A stretch of DNA of 5,495 nt. Origin: Acidobacteriota bacterium. GTDB lineage: Bacteria; Acidobacteriota; Vicinamibacteria; Vicinamibacterales; UBA2999. A program made the position numbers and the translations under genes. Of the stretch, positions 1-5,495 are shown piece after piece. The notes beneath the pieces are model-generated. The model saw nothing but the letters and a program-made list of their open reading frames with translations. It did no database searches and was not told the DNA's origin. The stretch lies in the NCBI GenBank assembly GCA_013813075.1, contig JACCSI010000049.1:1-5495 (forward strand), written 5' to 3'. Numbering within the stretch: the stretch's first letter is position 1; each line of letters starts with the position of its first letter.

Positions 1-777
1 GCCGCGCACGACGGGAGTCGCGATGTTGGCAGTGTTATTGGACGCGCGGTCGTAACTCCAGAGCAGACGACCGTCACGGGGGTCGACCGCCAGCGCACGC
101 TCGCCGGTGAAGAAGATCACCTGCTGAAGGCTGCCGGTCCGCAGCAGCATCGGCGAGGAATATCCCGCGTCGTCGTTGTGGTTCTGCCACAGCGTGGTGC
201 CATCGGCCTTGTTGATCGCCACGATCGAGGCGCGGCGGCCGCCGGCATTCAGGACGATACGGTCGCCAATGACGAGTGGCGATTCGCTGTAGCCCCAGTA
301 CGGGACGTTGCCGCCAAATGTGCGGACGACGTCGACGGCCCAGATTTTTGTGCCGCTCGCCAGGTCGAGTGCGGCAAGCGAGCCGCCGCCACTGAAGGCG
401 TAGAGGCGATCGCCGTCGATGGTTGGGGTCCCGCGTGGCCCGTCGCCGCGGTCGTTGCGGAACCGCTGGCCGTTGGCTGTCTCCCACAGCTTCTTTCCGG
501 TCGCGGCGTCGAACGCCATGATGTATTCGGTACCCGCGCGCGCCCCGAGCGTGTAGAGCTTGCCATTGGATGCGGCAAACGAGGAGTACCCCTCGCCCGC
601 GCCGGCGGCTTGCCATGCCCGCGGCGGGCCGCCTGTCGGCCACTGCTGAAGTAACCCGGTTTCCGAGGAGTGACCATCCCGGTTCGGCCCCCGCCACTGA
701 AACCAGTCGGGCGTTTGCGCCGCCGGCCACGAAAGCGTTAGCGCCGCGAGGAGCGATGCAAGCGTCAGAATGCGCAT
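1..777 (-). CDS. Secreted PQQ-like beta-propeller repeat protein (C-terminus beyond left edge)
   Basis: My own translation of the minus strand from the ATG at 777 gives 259 open codons running off the left edge. Residues 1-20 (MRILTLASLLAALTLSWPAA) look like a signal peptide, probably cleaved before QTPDW, so the protein should be periplasmic or outside the cell. The mature part opens with WFQWRGPNRDG (25-35), a motif familiar from PQQ-binding-like propellers of Acidobacteriota and Planctomycetes. At least four propeller blades of the 'ALD-x-TG-x-x-LW' type follow: AFDAATGKKLW (88-98), ALDLASGTKIW (136-146), AINKADGTTLW (187-197) and AVDPRDGRLLW (230-240). The start is well bounded, because an in-frame TAA lies three codons upstream (784-786) and no other start codon intervenes. 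No Shine-Dalgarno sequence is visible. Many family members bind no PQQ and act as scaffolds (BamB-like) or have unknown roles, so enzyme activity cannot be assumed. The family is secure; the function is not. Confidence 0.9.
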   Translation of the reverse strand, partial: MRILTLASLLAALTLSWPAAQTPDWFQWRGPNRDGHSSETGLLQQWPTGGPPRAWQAAGAGEGYSSFAASNGKLYTLGARAGTEYIMAFDAATGKKLWETANGQRFRNDRGDGPRGTPTIDGDRLYAFSGGGSLAALDLASGTKIWAVDVVRTFGGNVPYWGYSESPLVIGDRIVLNAGGRRASIVAINKADGTTLWQNHNDDAGYSSPMLLRTGSLQQVIFFTGERALAVDPRDGRLLWSYDRASNNTANIATPVVRG

Positions 778-798
778 GGTCGATTAGACGCTATTGAC

Positions 799-812
799 CA
801 GGCATTTGCCTG
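799..812. promoter_or_regulatory. Short palindrome upstream of the beta-propeller gene
   Basis: CAGGC-ATTT-GCCTG is a perfect 5-bp dyad with a 4-base centre, lying 21 bases upstream of the ATG of the beta-propeller gene, in the 77-base gap after the ATP-grasp gene. It could be a small operator or an RNA hairpin. No T-tract follows on either strand, so it does not look like an intrinsic terminator. A dyad this short can occur by chance. Confidence 0.18.
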
Positions 813-854
813 AACCCTTGTGGAGTGCACTTGAACTCACCACGGGCCTCCCAT

Positions 855-2054
855 TCAATCAAACGGCGTGTCCGCTGCAGGCAACACGGCCGCGAACTCG
901 CGCCGAAACCGTTCGACATAGGACGTCAGCAGTTCGTCAATACGCGCACAGCTTGACGATTTGACAATCAGCCCAGCGTGATTCTGCTTCTGCAGCCGCC
1001 ACACCACTTCCGGATCATCGTAGCCACTGAGGTCTGGTGTGCCCTGCCGCGCCAGCGACACCAGCAGCCCCGCGTAGTCGGTCCGCATCGGCGGCGGCCG
1101 GTACGGAGTCTTGCCGCCGCCGATCTCGACCTTGGCCCACTCAGCCCACATGTTGATGCCGGTTGCCGCCTCAATCAGCTCCGCGATGTGCGCCCCGCCC
1201 ACACGCGCCGAGGTTTCGAGAAACACCAGGTGGCCGTCGGCGGCGCGGATGTATTCGCTGTGCGACACCCCACGCACAAGCCCCAGGGCGCCGAGCAGCC
1301 GCTCGTTCAAGGCGAGCAGCTCGCCCGTCTCCGGCGTGTCGCGCGCCATCAACCGTGTCGTAAACACCCCGCCCGAGTGCGACACATCAAAGGGCGGCGT
1401 GCCGTATTGGCTGGCCACCGCGGTCAGCACGGCACGGTCGTCGACAATCGAGTCGACGTGACAGACGTCGCCGGCCACGAACTCTTCGAGAAGAAAATAC
1501 GACCGCTGATCCCCAAGCGCGTCGGTGACCGCCCAGAGTTCGTCTTCACCATTGATTTTCCGGATGCCGATGCTCCCGGCCTGATGTCTCGGCTTCAAGA
1601 ACCACGGCGGCGGCACACGGCGGCAAAAGTTGCGGATCCGATCGTCGTTGAGGACGTGCACAAACGCCGGCACCGGCAGGCCCTCGTCCTGCGCCTTGAC
1701 GCGCATCGCCAGCTTGTCGCGGAAGTGACGGGTCGTGGTCTCGCCCATCCCCGGAAGGCGGAGATGTTCCCGCAGCGCCGACGCCTTCTCGAGATCGAAG
1801 TCGTCGAGCGGCACGATGCGGTCAATCGGCGTGTGACGGGCGAGGTGCACGGTCCCGAGGAGCAGATCGTCCAGCTTCCACCGTTTCTTGTCGTCCTGAA
1901 TATAGAAGATGTCGTCGAGGCTGTCGCGCGGCCATTCCTCGTCCCGCAGACTGGCCGAGGTCACGAGCAGCACTCGGCAACCCTGGCGCTTGGCCTCACG
2001 CAGGAACTCAAAACCCTTGTGGTATGACGCCAGACACAAAACCGTAAGCGCCAT
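855..2054 (-). CDS. ATP-grasp domain protein (carboxylate-amine/thiol ligase type), substrate unknown
   Basis: This is a 399-residue, apparently soluble protein with the three-part layout of ATP-grasp ligases. Residues 1-100 form a Rossmann-like pre-ATP-grasp domain (MALTVLCLASYHKGFEFL...). The ATP-grasp fold follows, with nucleotide-binding lysines at DKLAMR (K114) and FLKPRHQAGSIG (K154, with the glycine-rich loop after it). The hinge is FLLEEFVAGD (E190/E191), and Mg-ATP ligands are SEY (E267) and FLETSARVGGAH (E280, S282, R284), all the residues expected for an active enzyme. The family activates a carboxylate as acylphosphate and joins it to an amine or another nucleophile, as in PurK, carbamoyl-phosphate synthase and dipeptide ligases. 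The substrate cannot be read from sequence, and no amino-acid or cofactor pathway gene lies beside it. It starts six bases after a possible small membrane peptide gene and precedes the beta-propeller gene on the same strand. The ATG lacks a clear Shine-Dalgarno sequence, suggesting translational coupling. Confidence 0.9.
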   Translation of the reverse strand: MALTVLCLASYHKGFEFLREAKRQGCRVLLVTSASLRDEEWPRDSLDDIFYIQDDKKRWKLDDLLLGTVHLARHTPIDRIVPLDDFDLEKASALREHLRLPGMGETTTRHFRDKLAMRVKAQDEGLPVPAFVHVLNDDRIRNFCRRVPPPWFLKPRHQAGSIGIRKINGEDELWAVTDALGDQRSYFLLEEFVAGDVCHVDSIVDDRAVLTAVASQYGTPPFDVSHSGGVFTTRLMARDTPETGELLALNERLLGALGLVRGVSHSEYIRAADGHLVFLETSARVGGAHIAELIEAATGINMWAEWAKVEIGGGKTPYRPPPMRTDYAGLLVSLARQGTPDLSGYDDPEVVWRLQKQNHAGLIVKSSSCARIDELLTSYVERFRREFAAVLPAADTPFD

Positions 2055-2060
2055 GTGCGA

Positions 2061-2192
2061 TCAGGCGAGCGGGGCGCCGAGGCGGTAGTAGCAAAACCCC
2101 GACAGCACGACCACCAGCAGCACGATGACGCCGAGCATGATCGGCGTCCGGACCTGCACATGGTCACCGACACGGTGCTTGAAAACGGTCAC
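2061..2192 (-). CDS. Possible 43-residue single-span membrane peptide
   Basis: A GTG at 2192 opens a 43-codon frame ending in TGA at 2061-2063, only six bases before the ATP-grasp start codon. The product begins MTVFKHRVGDHVQVRTPIM, with a net positive N-terminus. LGVIVLLVVVLSGF (20-33) follows, a good hydrophobic segment for one membrane helix, and the protein ends CYYRLGAPLA. The positive-inside rule would put the N-terminus in the cytoplasm. The frame is open back to a TGA close to the htpX start codon, but GTG 2192 is the first usable start. A shorter form from the ATG at 2138 would be 25 residues, all membrane span plus tail. No good Shine-Dalgarno sequence precedes any start. Support comes from the compact hydrophobic profile and tight spacing to the next gene. 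I recognise no family, and it could be a chance open frame. Confidence 0.4.
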   Translation of the reverse strand: MTVFKHRVGDHVQVRTPIMLGVIVLLVVVLSGFCYYRLGAPLA

Positions 2193-2269
2193 GGACCGGA
2201 TGGTAGCACCGCTCCGGCTAAAGAGGCCGTCCCTGCCTGGCCGGCTGACCTTTGGTAAACTTACTAATC
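2193..2269. promoter_or_regulatory. Divergent intergenic region, probable promoters for both gene groups
   Basis: This 77-base gap separates the leftward group (small peptide, ATP-grasp) from the rightward htpX group, so promoters for both directions are expected here. An A+T-rich patch at 2251-2270 stands out from the GC-rich surroundings. It contains -10-like sequences (TAAACT at 2256-2261, TACTAA at 2262-2267), but no convincing -35 box lies at the usual spacing. A 7-base direct repeat, GGTAAAC, occurs at 2254-2260 and again at 2273-2279, just inside htpX, 19 bases apart. If TAAACT were the -10 box, the htpX transcript would begin almost at its ATG. The promoter role is inferred from layout and base composition. 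Confidence 0.35.
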
Positions 2270-3145
2270 ATGGGTAAACGGATCATGCTCTTCCTGGTCA
2301 CCAACCTCGCCATCATGGTGACGCTCTCAATCGTGCTCAGCGTGCTGGGCGTCACCGGTTACGTCCTTCCCGGCGGCGGCCTCGACTACGGCACACTCGC
2401 GGTCTTCTGCCTGGTGTGGGGCATGGGCGGCGCCTTCATCTCGCTGCTGATGTCGCGCGTTATCGCCAAGATGATGATGAGCGTCAAGCTGGTCAACGGC
2501 CAGAGCGGCAACGCCGAGCTCGACTGGCTGCATCGCACCGTGGCACGCCTGGCGCAGCAGGCGCAGCTGCCGATGCCCGAGGTCGGCTACTACGAGTCTG
2601 CCGAGGTCAACGCCTTTGCGACCGGCCCAAGTAAATCGAAGAGCCTGGTCGCGGTGTCGTCGGGCCTGCTGAAAGGCATGCGCCAGGAGGAGGTGGAAGG
2701 GGTGCTGGCGCACGAGCTCTCCCACATCAAGAACGGCGACATGGTGACGATGACGCTCATCCAGGGGGTGGTCAACGCCTTCGTGCTGTTCCTGTCGCGC
2801 ATCATCGCCAATATCGCGCGCAACGCGGTCGATGAACGGTATGCCTTCATGGTCGGTTTCGCCGTGACCATCGCGCTCGACATCCTGCTCGGCATTCTCG
2901 GGATGACGGTCGTCGCCTGGTTCTCGCGCGCTCGCGAGTTCCGCGCCGATGCCGGCGCTGCGACCCTGACCGGACGCGAAAACATGATTTCTGCACTCCG
3001 GCGCCTCCAGACCACCAAGGCGTTGATCGACACCCGGCAGCCCGAGCTCGCGACGCTGAAAATCAGCGGCACGCGCCGGATGGCGCTGTTTGCGACGCAC
3101 CCGCCACTCGAGGACAGGATCGCGGCGCTCGAGAATTATCGCTAG
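2270..3145 (+). CDS. htpX: HtpX family membrane zinc metalloprotease (M48B)
   Basis: This 291-residue protein is almost the length of E. coli HtpX (293) and is recognisably similar throughout. HtpX is an inner-membrane endoprotease with a cytoplasmic active site that removes misfolded membrane proteins alongside FtsH. The N-terminal hydrophobic segments lie at about 5-28 (IMLFLVTNLAIMVTLSIV) and 40-62, and two more lie at about 162-180 and 190-217. The zinc site is complete: HELSH at 148-152 (ligands H148 and H152, catalytic E149) and the third ligand E223 in FSRAREFRADAG. Other family signatures are NAFATGP, LVAVSSGLL, NGDMVTMTLIQGVVN and the C-terminal THPPLEDRI. I chose ATG 2270 because MGKRIMLFLVTNLA matches how homologs begin; an in-frame TTG at 2252 would add six residues. 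No Shine-Dalgarno sequence is seen. It is the first gene of an apparent operon, ending five bases before the next start. In E. coli htpX responds to envelope stress through Cpx; no such site is evident here. Confidence 0.95.
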   Translation: MGKRIMLFLVTNLAIMVTLSIVLSVLGVTGYVLPGGGLDYGTLAVFCLVWGMGGAFISLLMSRVIAKMMMSVKLVNGQSGNAELDWLHRTVARLAQQAQLPMPEVGYYESAEVNAFATGPSKSKSLVAVSSGLLKGMRQEEVEGVLAHELSHIKNGDMVTMTLIQGVVNAFVLFLSRIIANIARNAVDERYAFMVGFAVTIALDILLGILGMTVVAWFSRAREFRADAGAATLTGRENMISALRRLQTTKALIDTRQPELATLKISGTRRMALFATHPPLEDRIAALENYR

Positions 3146-3150
3146 GTTGG

Positions 3151-4362
3151 ATGGTTTCCCAAACGATCGATGCTGAAGGTCACCTGATCGACTCAGGTGA
3201 CCTTCAGGCGATTCTCACGACGATCATCGACCACGGCGGGACCTACGAAATCGAGCGCCTCGACGTCGGCCGCACCAACGGGGAGGTCTCCCGCCTGACG
3301 ATCTGTATCAGCGCCGAGACGCGACCATCGCTCGAACATCTTCTCGAAAAACTCTCTCCGTTCGGTTGCTTCGTTCACGATACGCCCGACGTGCTGCTGC
3401 GCCCGGCCGACATCGATCAGACCGCGCCAGAAGATTTCTACTCCACGACCAATCACCGCACCGACGTGCGCATGGACGGCGAGTGGGTGACGGTGCAGAA
3501 GCAGCGCATGGACGCGGCAATCGTCGTCACCGGCGAGACCGCCGTGTGCCGCAAGTTGCGCGATCTCCGGCGCGGCGACCACATCGTCTGCGGCATGCAC
3601 GGCGTGCGCGTCCTGCCCGACGTGCAATCACGCGACAAGCCCACGTTCGGCTTCATGAGCAATGAGGTGTCGTCCGAACGCCGCGTCGAGACCGCCGTGG
3701 CCCGGGTCGCCGACCTGATGCGCCAGACGCGTCAGCGCCAAGGCATGATTGGCTTCGTCGCCGGACCGGTCCTGATACACACCGGCGGCACGGACTATTT
3801 CTGCGAGCTTATTCGCCTGGGCTACGTTGACCTGCTGTTGTCGGGAAACGCGCTCGCGGTGCACGATATCGAGTTTGCGCTGTCCGGCACATCACTCGGC
3901 ATCGATCTCACGTCGGGCCACCCGGTCGAGCACGGTCACCGCAATCACATGCGCGCCATCAATACCATACGGAGAGCCGGAGGCATTGCCGCCGCCGTGT
4001 CGAGCGGCGTACTGTCGTCGGGCGTGATGCACGCGTGTCACACCCACAACGTCAAATATCTGCTCGCCGGTTCGATTCGAGACGATGGTCCGTTGCCCGA
4101 GACGATCATGGACCTGGTCGCGGCACAGGATGGCTATTCCGATGCCCTGGCCGACGTGGACATGGTCGTGATGCTGTCGTCGATGCTGCACAGCATCGGC
4201 GTTGGCAACATGCTGCCGTCGTGGGTCAAAGTGGTGTGCGTCGATATCAATCCTGCCGTGGTGACCAAGCTGTCCGACCGCGGCTCAACCCAGACCATCG
4301 GCATCGTCACCGACGTCGGATTGTTCCTTCATCAATTGGTCCGAGCGTTACGAACGACTTGA
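3151..4362 (+). CDS. Stand-alone LOR/SDH-domain (TIGR00300-type) protein, probable NAD-dependent ornithine cyclodeaminase
   Basis: This 403-residue protein carries family signatures along its whole length: EGHLIDSG (9-16), DFYSTTNHRTDVRMDGEW (95-112), RMDAAIVV (119-126), FMSNEVSSERR (168-178), a central glycine-rich VAGPVLIHTGG (203-213), YVDLLLSGNALAVHDIE (225-241), GTSLGIDL (246-253), LAGSIRDDGPLPETI (305-319), MLHSIGVGNMLP (345-356) and CVDINPAVVTKLSDRGS (363-379). These belong to the 'LOR/SDH bifunctional enzyme conserved domain' family, TIGR00300-type. An archaeal member, and the C-terminal half of cyanobacterial ArgZ/AgrE, convert L-ornithine to L-proline and ammonia with bound NAD. The N-terminal arginine dihydrolase half of ArgZ/AgrE is absent, so this resembles the stand-alone archaeal form. 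The enzyme assignment is by family only. It is probably cytoplasmic, with no signal or membrane segment. The ATG lies five bases after htpX; AGG overlapping the htpX stop is a weak ribosome site. A long inverted repeat covers codons 8-19. Confidence 0.88.
   Translation: MVSQTIDAEGHLIDSGDLQAILTTIIDHGGTYEIERLDVGRTNGEVSRLTICISAETRPSLEHLLEKLSPFGCFVHDTPDVLLRPADIDQTAPEDFYSTTNHRTDVRMDGEWVTVQKQRMDAAIVVTGETAVCRKLRDLRRGDHIVCGMHGVRVLPDVQSRDKPTFGFMSNEVSSERRVETAVARVADLMRQTRQRQGMIGFVAGPVLIHTGGTDYFCELIRLGYVDLLLSGNALAVHDIEFALSGTSLGIDLTSGHPVEHGHRNHMRAINTIRRAGGIAAAVSSGVLSSGVMHACHTHNVKYLLAGSIRDDGPLPETIMDLVAAQDGYSDALADVDMVVMLSSMLHSIGVGNMLPSWVKVVCVDINPAVVTKLSDRGSTQTIGIVTDVGLFLHQLVRALRTT
3173..3207. repeat. Perfect 15-bp inverted repeat with 5-base loop inside the LOR/SDH gene start
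   Basis: The left arm CTGAAGGTCACCTGA (3173-3187) and right arm TCAGGTGACCTTCAG (3193-3207) are exact reverse complements separated by TCGAC. The next outer pair (G3172/G3208) does not match. The element begins 22 bases after the start codon and spans codons 8-19. In RNA it would form a strong 15-bp hairpin just downstream of the initiating ribosome. In DNA it is a 35-base dyad that could bind a dimeric regulator. The right arm uses TCA, GGT and CTT, codons that look uncommon for this GC-rich gene. No T-run follows, so it is not a standard intrinsic terminator. The structure is certain; a regulatory role is inference. Confidence 0.85.
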
Positions 4363-4375
4363 GATCGCGAGCACC

Positions 4376-5248
4376 ATGTACCACACGTTGATCAGCCCTT
4401 CCGAACTCGCACCGCATCTGGCGCAGGAAGACTGGGTGGTCATCGACTGCCGCTTCGACCTCGGCGATCCCGGGCAGGGCGAACAGATGTTTCTCGAAGC
4501 GCATATTCCCGGTTCGCGCTACGCGCACCTCGACCGGGATCTCTCGGGCGAGAAATCTGGCGCCAACGGTCGTCACCCGCTGCCGACGCCACCGCAGATG
4601 CGCGAGCGGTTTGGTGCGTTCGGCATTGCGCCCGGCCGGCAGGTTGTCGTCTACGACGCAGACGCCGGGATGTACGCATCCCGATTGTGGTGGATGCTGC
4701 GATTCATGGGCCACGATACGGTGGCGCTGCTCGACGGGGGCCTGGCTCGCTGGACGCGCGAAGGCCATGCGACCCGCGGTGGTCGCGAGCAGTGGCGGCC
4801 GGCCACGTTCGTCGGCGCACCACGCGACGCGTGGCGGCTCGATGCCGGTGCGGTAGCCGAAGGCCTGCACGACCCGGCCCGTGTGCTGGTAGACGCGCGC
4901 GCCGAATCCCGGTTCCGCGGCGAGAACGAAACACTGGACAAGAAAGCCGGACACATTCCCGGTGCCAGGAGTTTCTTCTTTCAGCGCAATCTCGCCGACG
5001 ACAAGACCTTCAAGAGCGCTGGAGAATTGCAGGCGTTATGGTTGGGGGTGCTGGGGGACGCCCAACCGGAGCACGTCGTGATGTATTGCGGCTCCGGCGT
5101 GACCGCCTGTCACAATCTGCTGGCCATGGAGCACGCCGGGCTCGGCGGCGCAAGGCTCTTTCCCGGCTCATGGAGCGAATGGTCCGCCGACCCCACCCGC
5201 CCCGTGTCCCTTGAGCCCACGGACACCATCGACCCGCGCCGCACATAG
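4376..5248 (+). CDS. sseA: 3-Mercaptopyruvate sulfurtransferase, tandem rhodanese domains
   Basis: This 290-residue protein has two rhodanese domains, about the usual length for SseA/MST enzymes, which move sulfur from 3-mercaptopyruvate to a thiol or cyanide acceptor through a cysteine persulfide. Domain 1 (about 4-130) has VVIDCRFDL, EAHIPGSRYAHLDRDLSG, and an inactive pseudo-site YDADAGMYASRLWWMLR (93-109), where Asp replaces Cys. Domain 2 (about 155-275) has VLVDARAESRFRGE, AGHIPGARSF and the active loop CGSGVTACHN with catalytic C238. CGSGVTA is the loop typical of mercaptopyruvate enzymes, whereas thiosulfate rhodaneses typically have CRKGVTA. SWSEWS (265-270) closes the domain. No signal peptide is seen, so it is probably cytoplasmic. 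It starts 13 bases after the LOR/SDH gene with no strong Shine-Dalgarno sequence and probably shares its transcript. It could still use thiosulfate; substrate preference is inferred from the loop. Confidence 0.93.
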   Translation: MYHTLISPSELAPHLAQEDWVVIDCRFDLGDPGQGEQMFLEAHIPGSRYAHLDRDLSGEKSGANGRHPLPTPPQMRERFGAFGIAPGRQVVVYDADAGMYASRLWWMLRFMGHDTVALLDGGLARWTREGHATRGGREQWRPATFVGAPRDAWRLDAGAVAEGLHDPARVLVDARAESRFRGENETLDKKAGHIPGARSFFFQRNLADDKTFKSAGELQALWLGVLGDAQPEHVVMYCGSGVTACHNLLAMEHAGLGGARLFPGSWSEWSADPTRPVSLEPTDTIDPRRT

Positions 5249-5249
5249 G

Positions 5250-5263
5250 GCGTTATAGAACGC
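5250..5263. promoter_or_regulatory. Short dyad containing a -10-like TATAGA after the sulfurtransferase gene
   Basis: GCGTT-ATAG-AACGC is a perfect 5-bp dyad with a 4-base centre, one base after the sulfurtransferase stop. The TATAGA within it resembles a -10 box that could serve the secreted-protein gene 70 bases downstream, though no good -35 is at the right distance. No T-tract follows, so termination is not supported. The dyad is certain; any role is speculative. Confidence 0.2.
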
Positions 5264-5319
5264 AGAAGGCAACGTGGATCGCCAACGGAATCGGCCTGTC
5301 TCCCGTCCAAGACCTTCGT

Positions 5320-5324
5320 AGGAG
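5320..5324 (+). promoter_or_regulatory. Shine-Dalgarno sequence for the last gene
   Basis: AGGAG lies seven bases before the ATG at 5332, an ideal spacing. It is the only clear ribosome binding site in the window and fixes the start of the partial secreted-protein gene. Confidence 0.75.
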
Positions 5325-5331
5325 ATTGCTG

Positions 5332-5495
5332 ATGAATGTTCGCTATGCCTTCACCCTCGGCCTGATCGGCGCACTCGCACTCGGCAGCAGCCTCGGTGCC
5401 CAGCAGTTCAGGTTCCCCCACGACGAGCCCATACGCGTCAACACCGGGAAGGACGTCATCCGGCACGTGCGCGAGCATTCTGGCCCCGTCATAGT
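5332..5495 (+). CDS. Secreted protein of unknown function (C-terminus beyond right edge)
   Basis: My translation from the ATG at 5332 gives 54 complete codons before the window ends. Residues 1-23 (MNVRYAFTLGLIGALALGSS then LGA) form a typical Sec signal peptide: a basic start, a hydrophobic core, and a likely cleavage site LGA|QQF. No lipobox cysteine follows, so a soluble periplasmic or secreted product is expected. The visible mature part, QQFRFPHDEPIRVNTGKD and onward to IRHVREHSGPVI, shows no motif I recognise. The gene is 83 bases beyond the sulfurtransferase gene and has its own strong ribosome site, so it may be a separate unit on the same strand. The signal peptide and strong Shine-Dalgarno sequence make the start reliable; the function is unknown. 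Confidence 0.82.
   Translation, partial: MNVRYAFTLGLIGALALGSSLGAQQFRFPHDEPIRVNTGKDVIRHVREHSGPVI

Noticed and set aside
74..730. Long minus-strand frame (218 codons) and overlapping frames at 178-654 and 249-677
   Set aside because: They are alternative frames of the beta-propeller gene. The correct minus-strand frame has a signal peptide and four PQQ-like blades; these translations are Arg/Pro-rich without structure.
820..843. Imperfect hairpin 12 bases after the ATP-grasp stop, considered as a terminator
   Set aside because: Only about seven pairs with a two-base bulge form, and no U-tract follows on the minus strand, so an intrinsic terminator is not supported.
978..2027. 349-codon open frame on the plus strand opposite the ATP-grasp gene
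   Set aside because: It is the antisense shadow of a gene with complete ATP-grasp motifs. Its translation is rich in Arg, His and Pro with no recognisable domain, as expected from GC-rich complementary strands.
2327..3100. 257-codon open frame on the minus strand opposite htpX
   Set aside because: The plus strand encodes an unmistakable HtpX with an intact zinc site; the antisense product is His/Arg-rich, low-complexity and lacks motifs.
3173..3207. The 15-bp inverted repeat read as an intrinsic terminator of htpX
   Set aside because: It lies inside the next coding region and has no following T-run on either strand, so termination is not the simplest reading; it is reported as a repeat instead.
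5110..5478. 122-codon minus-strand frame across the sulfurtransferase end and the secreted-protein start
   Set aside because: It overlaps two better supported plus-strand genes, one with a strong ribosome site and signal peptide, and shows no domain.

Overview
The window is GC-rich, gene-dense bacterial DNA with no RNA genes, mobile elements or CRISPR. The secreted beta-propeller protein opening with a WFQWRGPNRDG-type motif, signal peptides ending in 'AQ', and mostly weak or absent Shine-Dalgarno sequences would fit an environmental Acidobacteriota-like bacterium (for example Vicinamibacteria). That placement is an inference from protein style, not a measured one.

Left half, read leftward on the minus strand from a divergent intergenic region at about 2193-2269: a possible 43-residue single-span membrane peptide (2061-2192), an ATP-grasp ligase of unknown substrate (855-2054) starting six bases after it, and, after a 77-base gap, a secreted PQQ-like beta-propeller protein (start at 777) that runs off the left edge.

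Right half, on the plus strand: an HtpX-type M48 membrane protease (2270-3145), a stand-alone LOR/SDH-domain (TIGR00300-type) protein related to the NAD-dependent ornithine cyclodeaminases of archaea and of cyanobacterial ArgZ/AgrE (3151-4362), and a two-domain 3-mercaptopyruvate sulfurtransferase (4376-5248). The gaps are 5 and 13 bases, so these three look like one transcription unit. After 83 bases, and preceded by the only clear Shine-Dalgarno sequence in the window, a small secreted protein begins at 5332 and runs off the right edge.

The right-hand unit combines membrane protein quality control, probable ornithine/arginine-to-proline metabolism and sulfur transfer. The three genes share no obvious pathway. 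The most unusual non-coding signal is a perfect 15-bp inverted repeat with a 5-base loop lying inside the first 19 codons of the LOR/SDH gene. I see no convincing evidence of a wholly new multi-gene system; the best leads are that hairpin, the orphan ATP-grasp with its possible membrane micropeptide, and the undetermined role of the stand-alone LOR/SDH protein.
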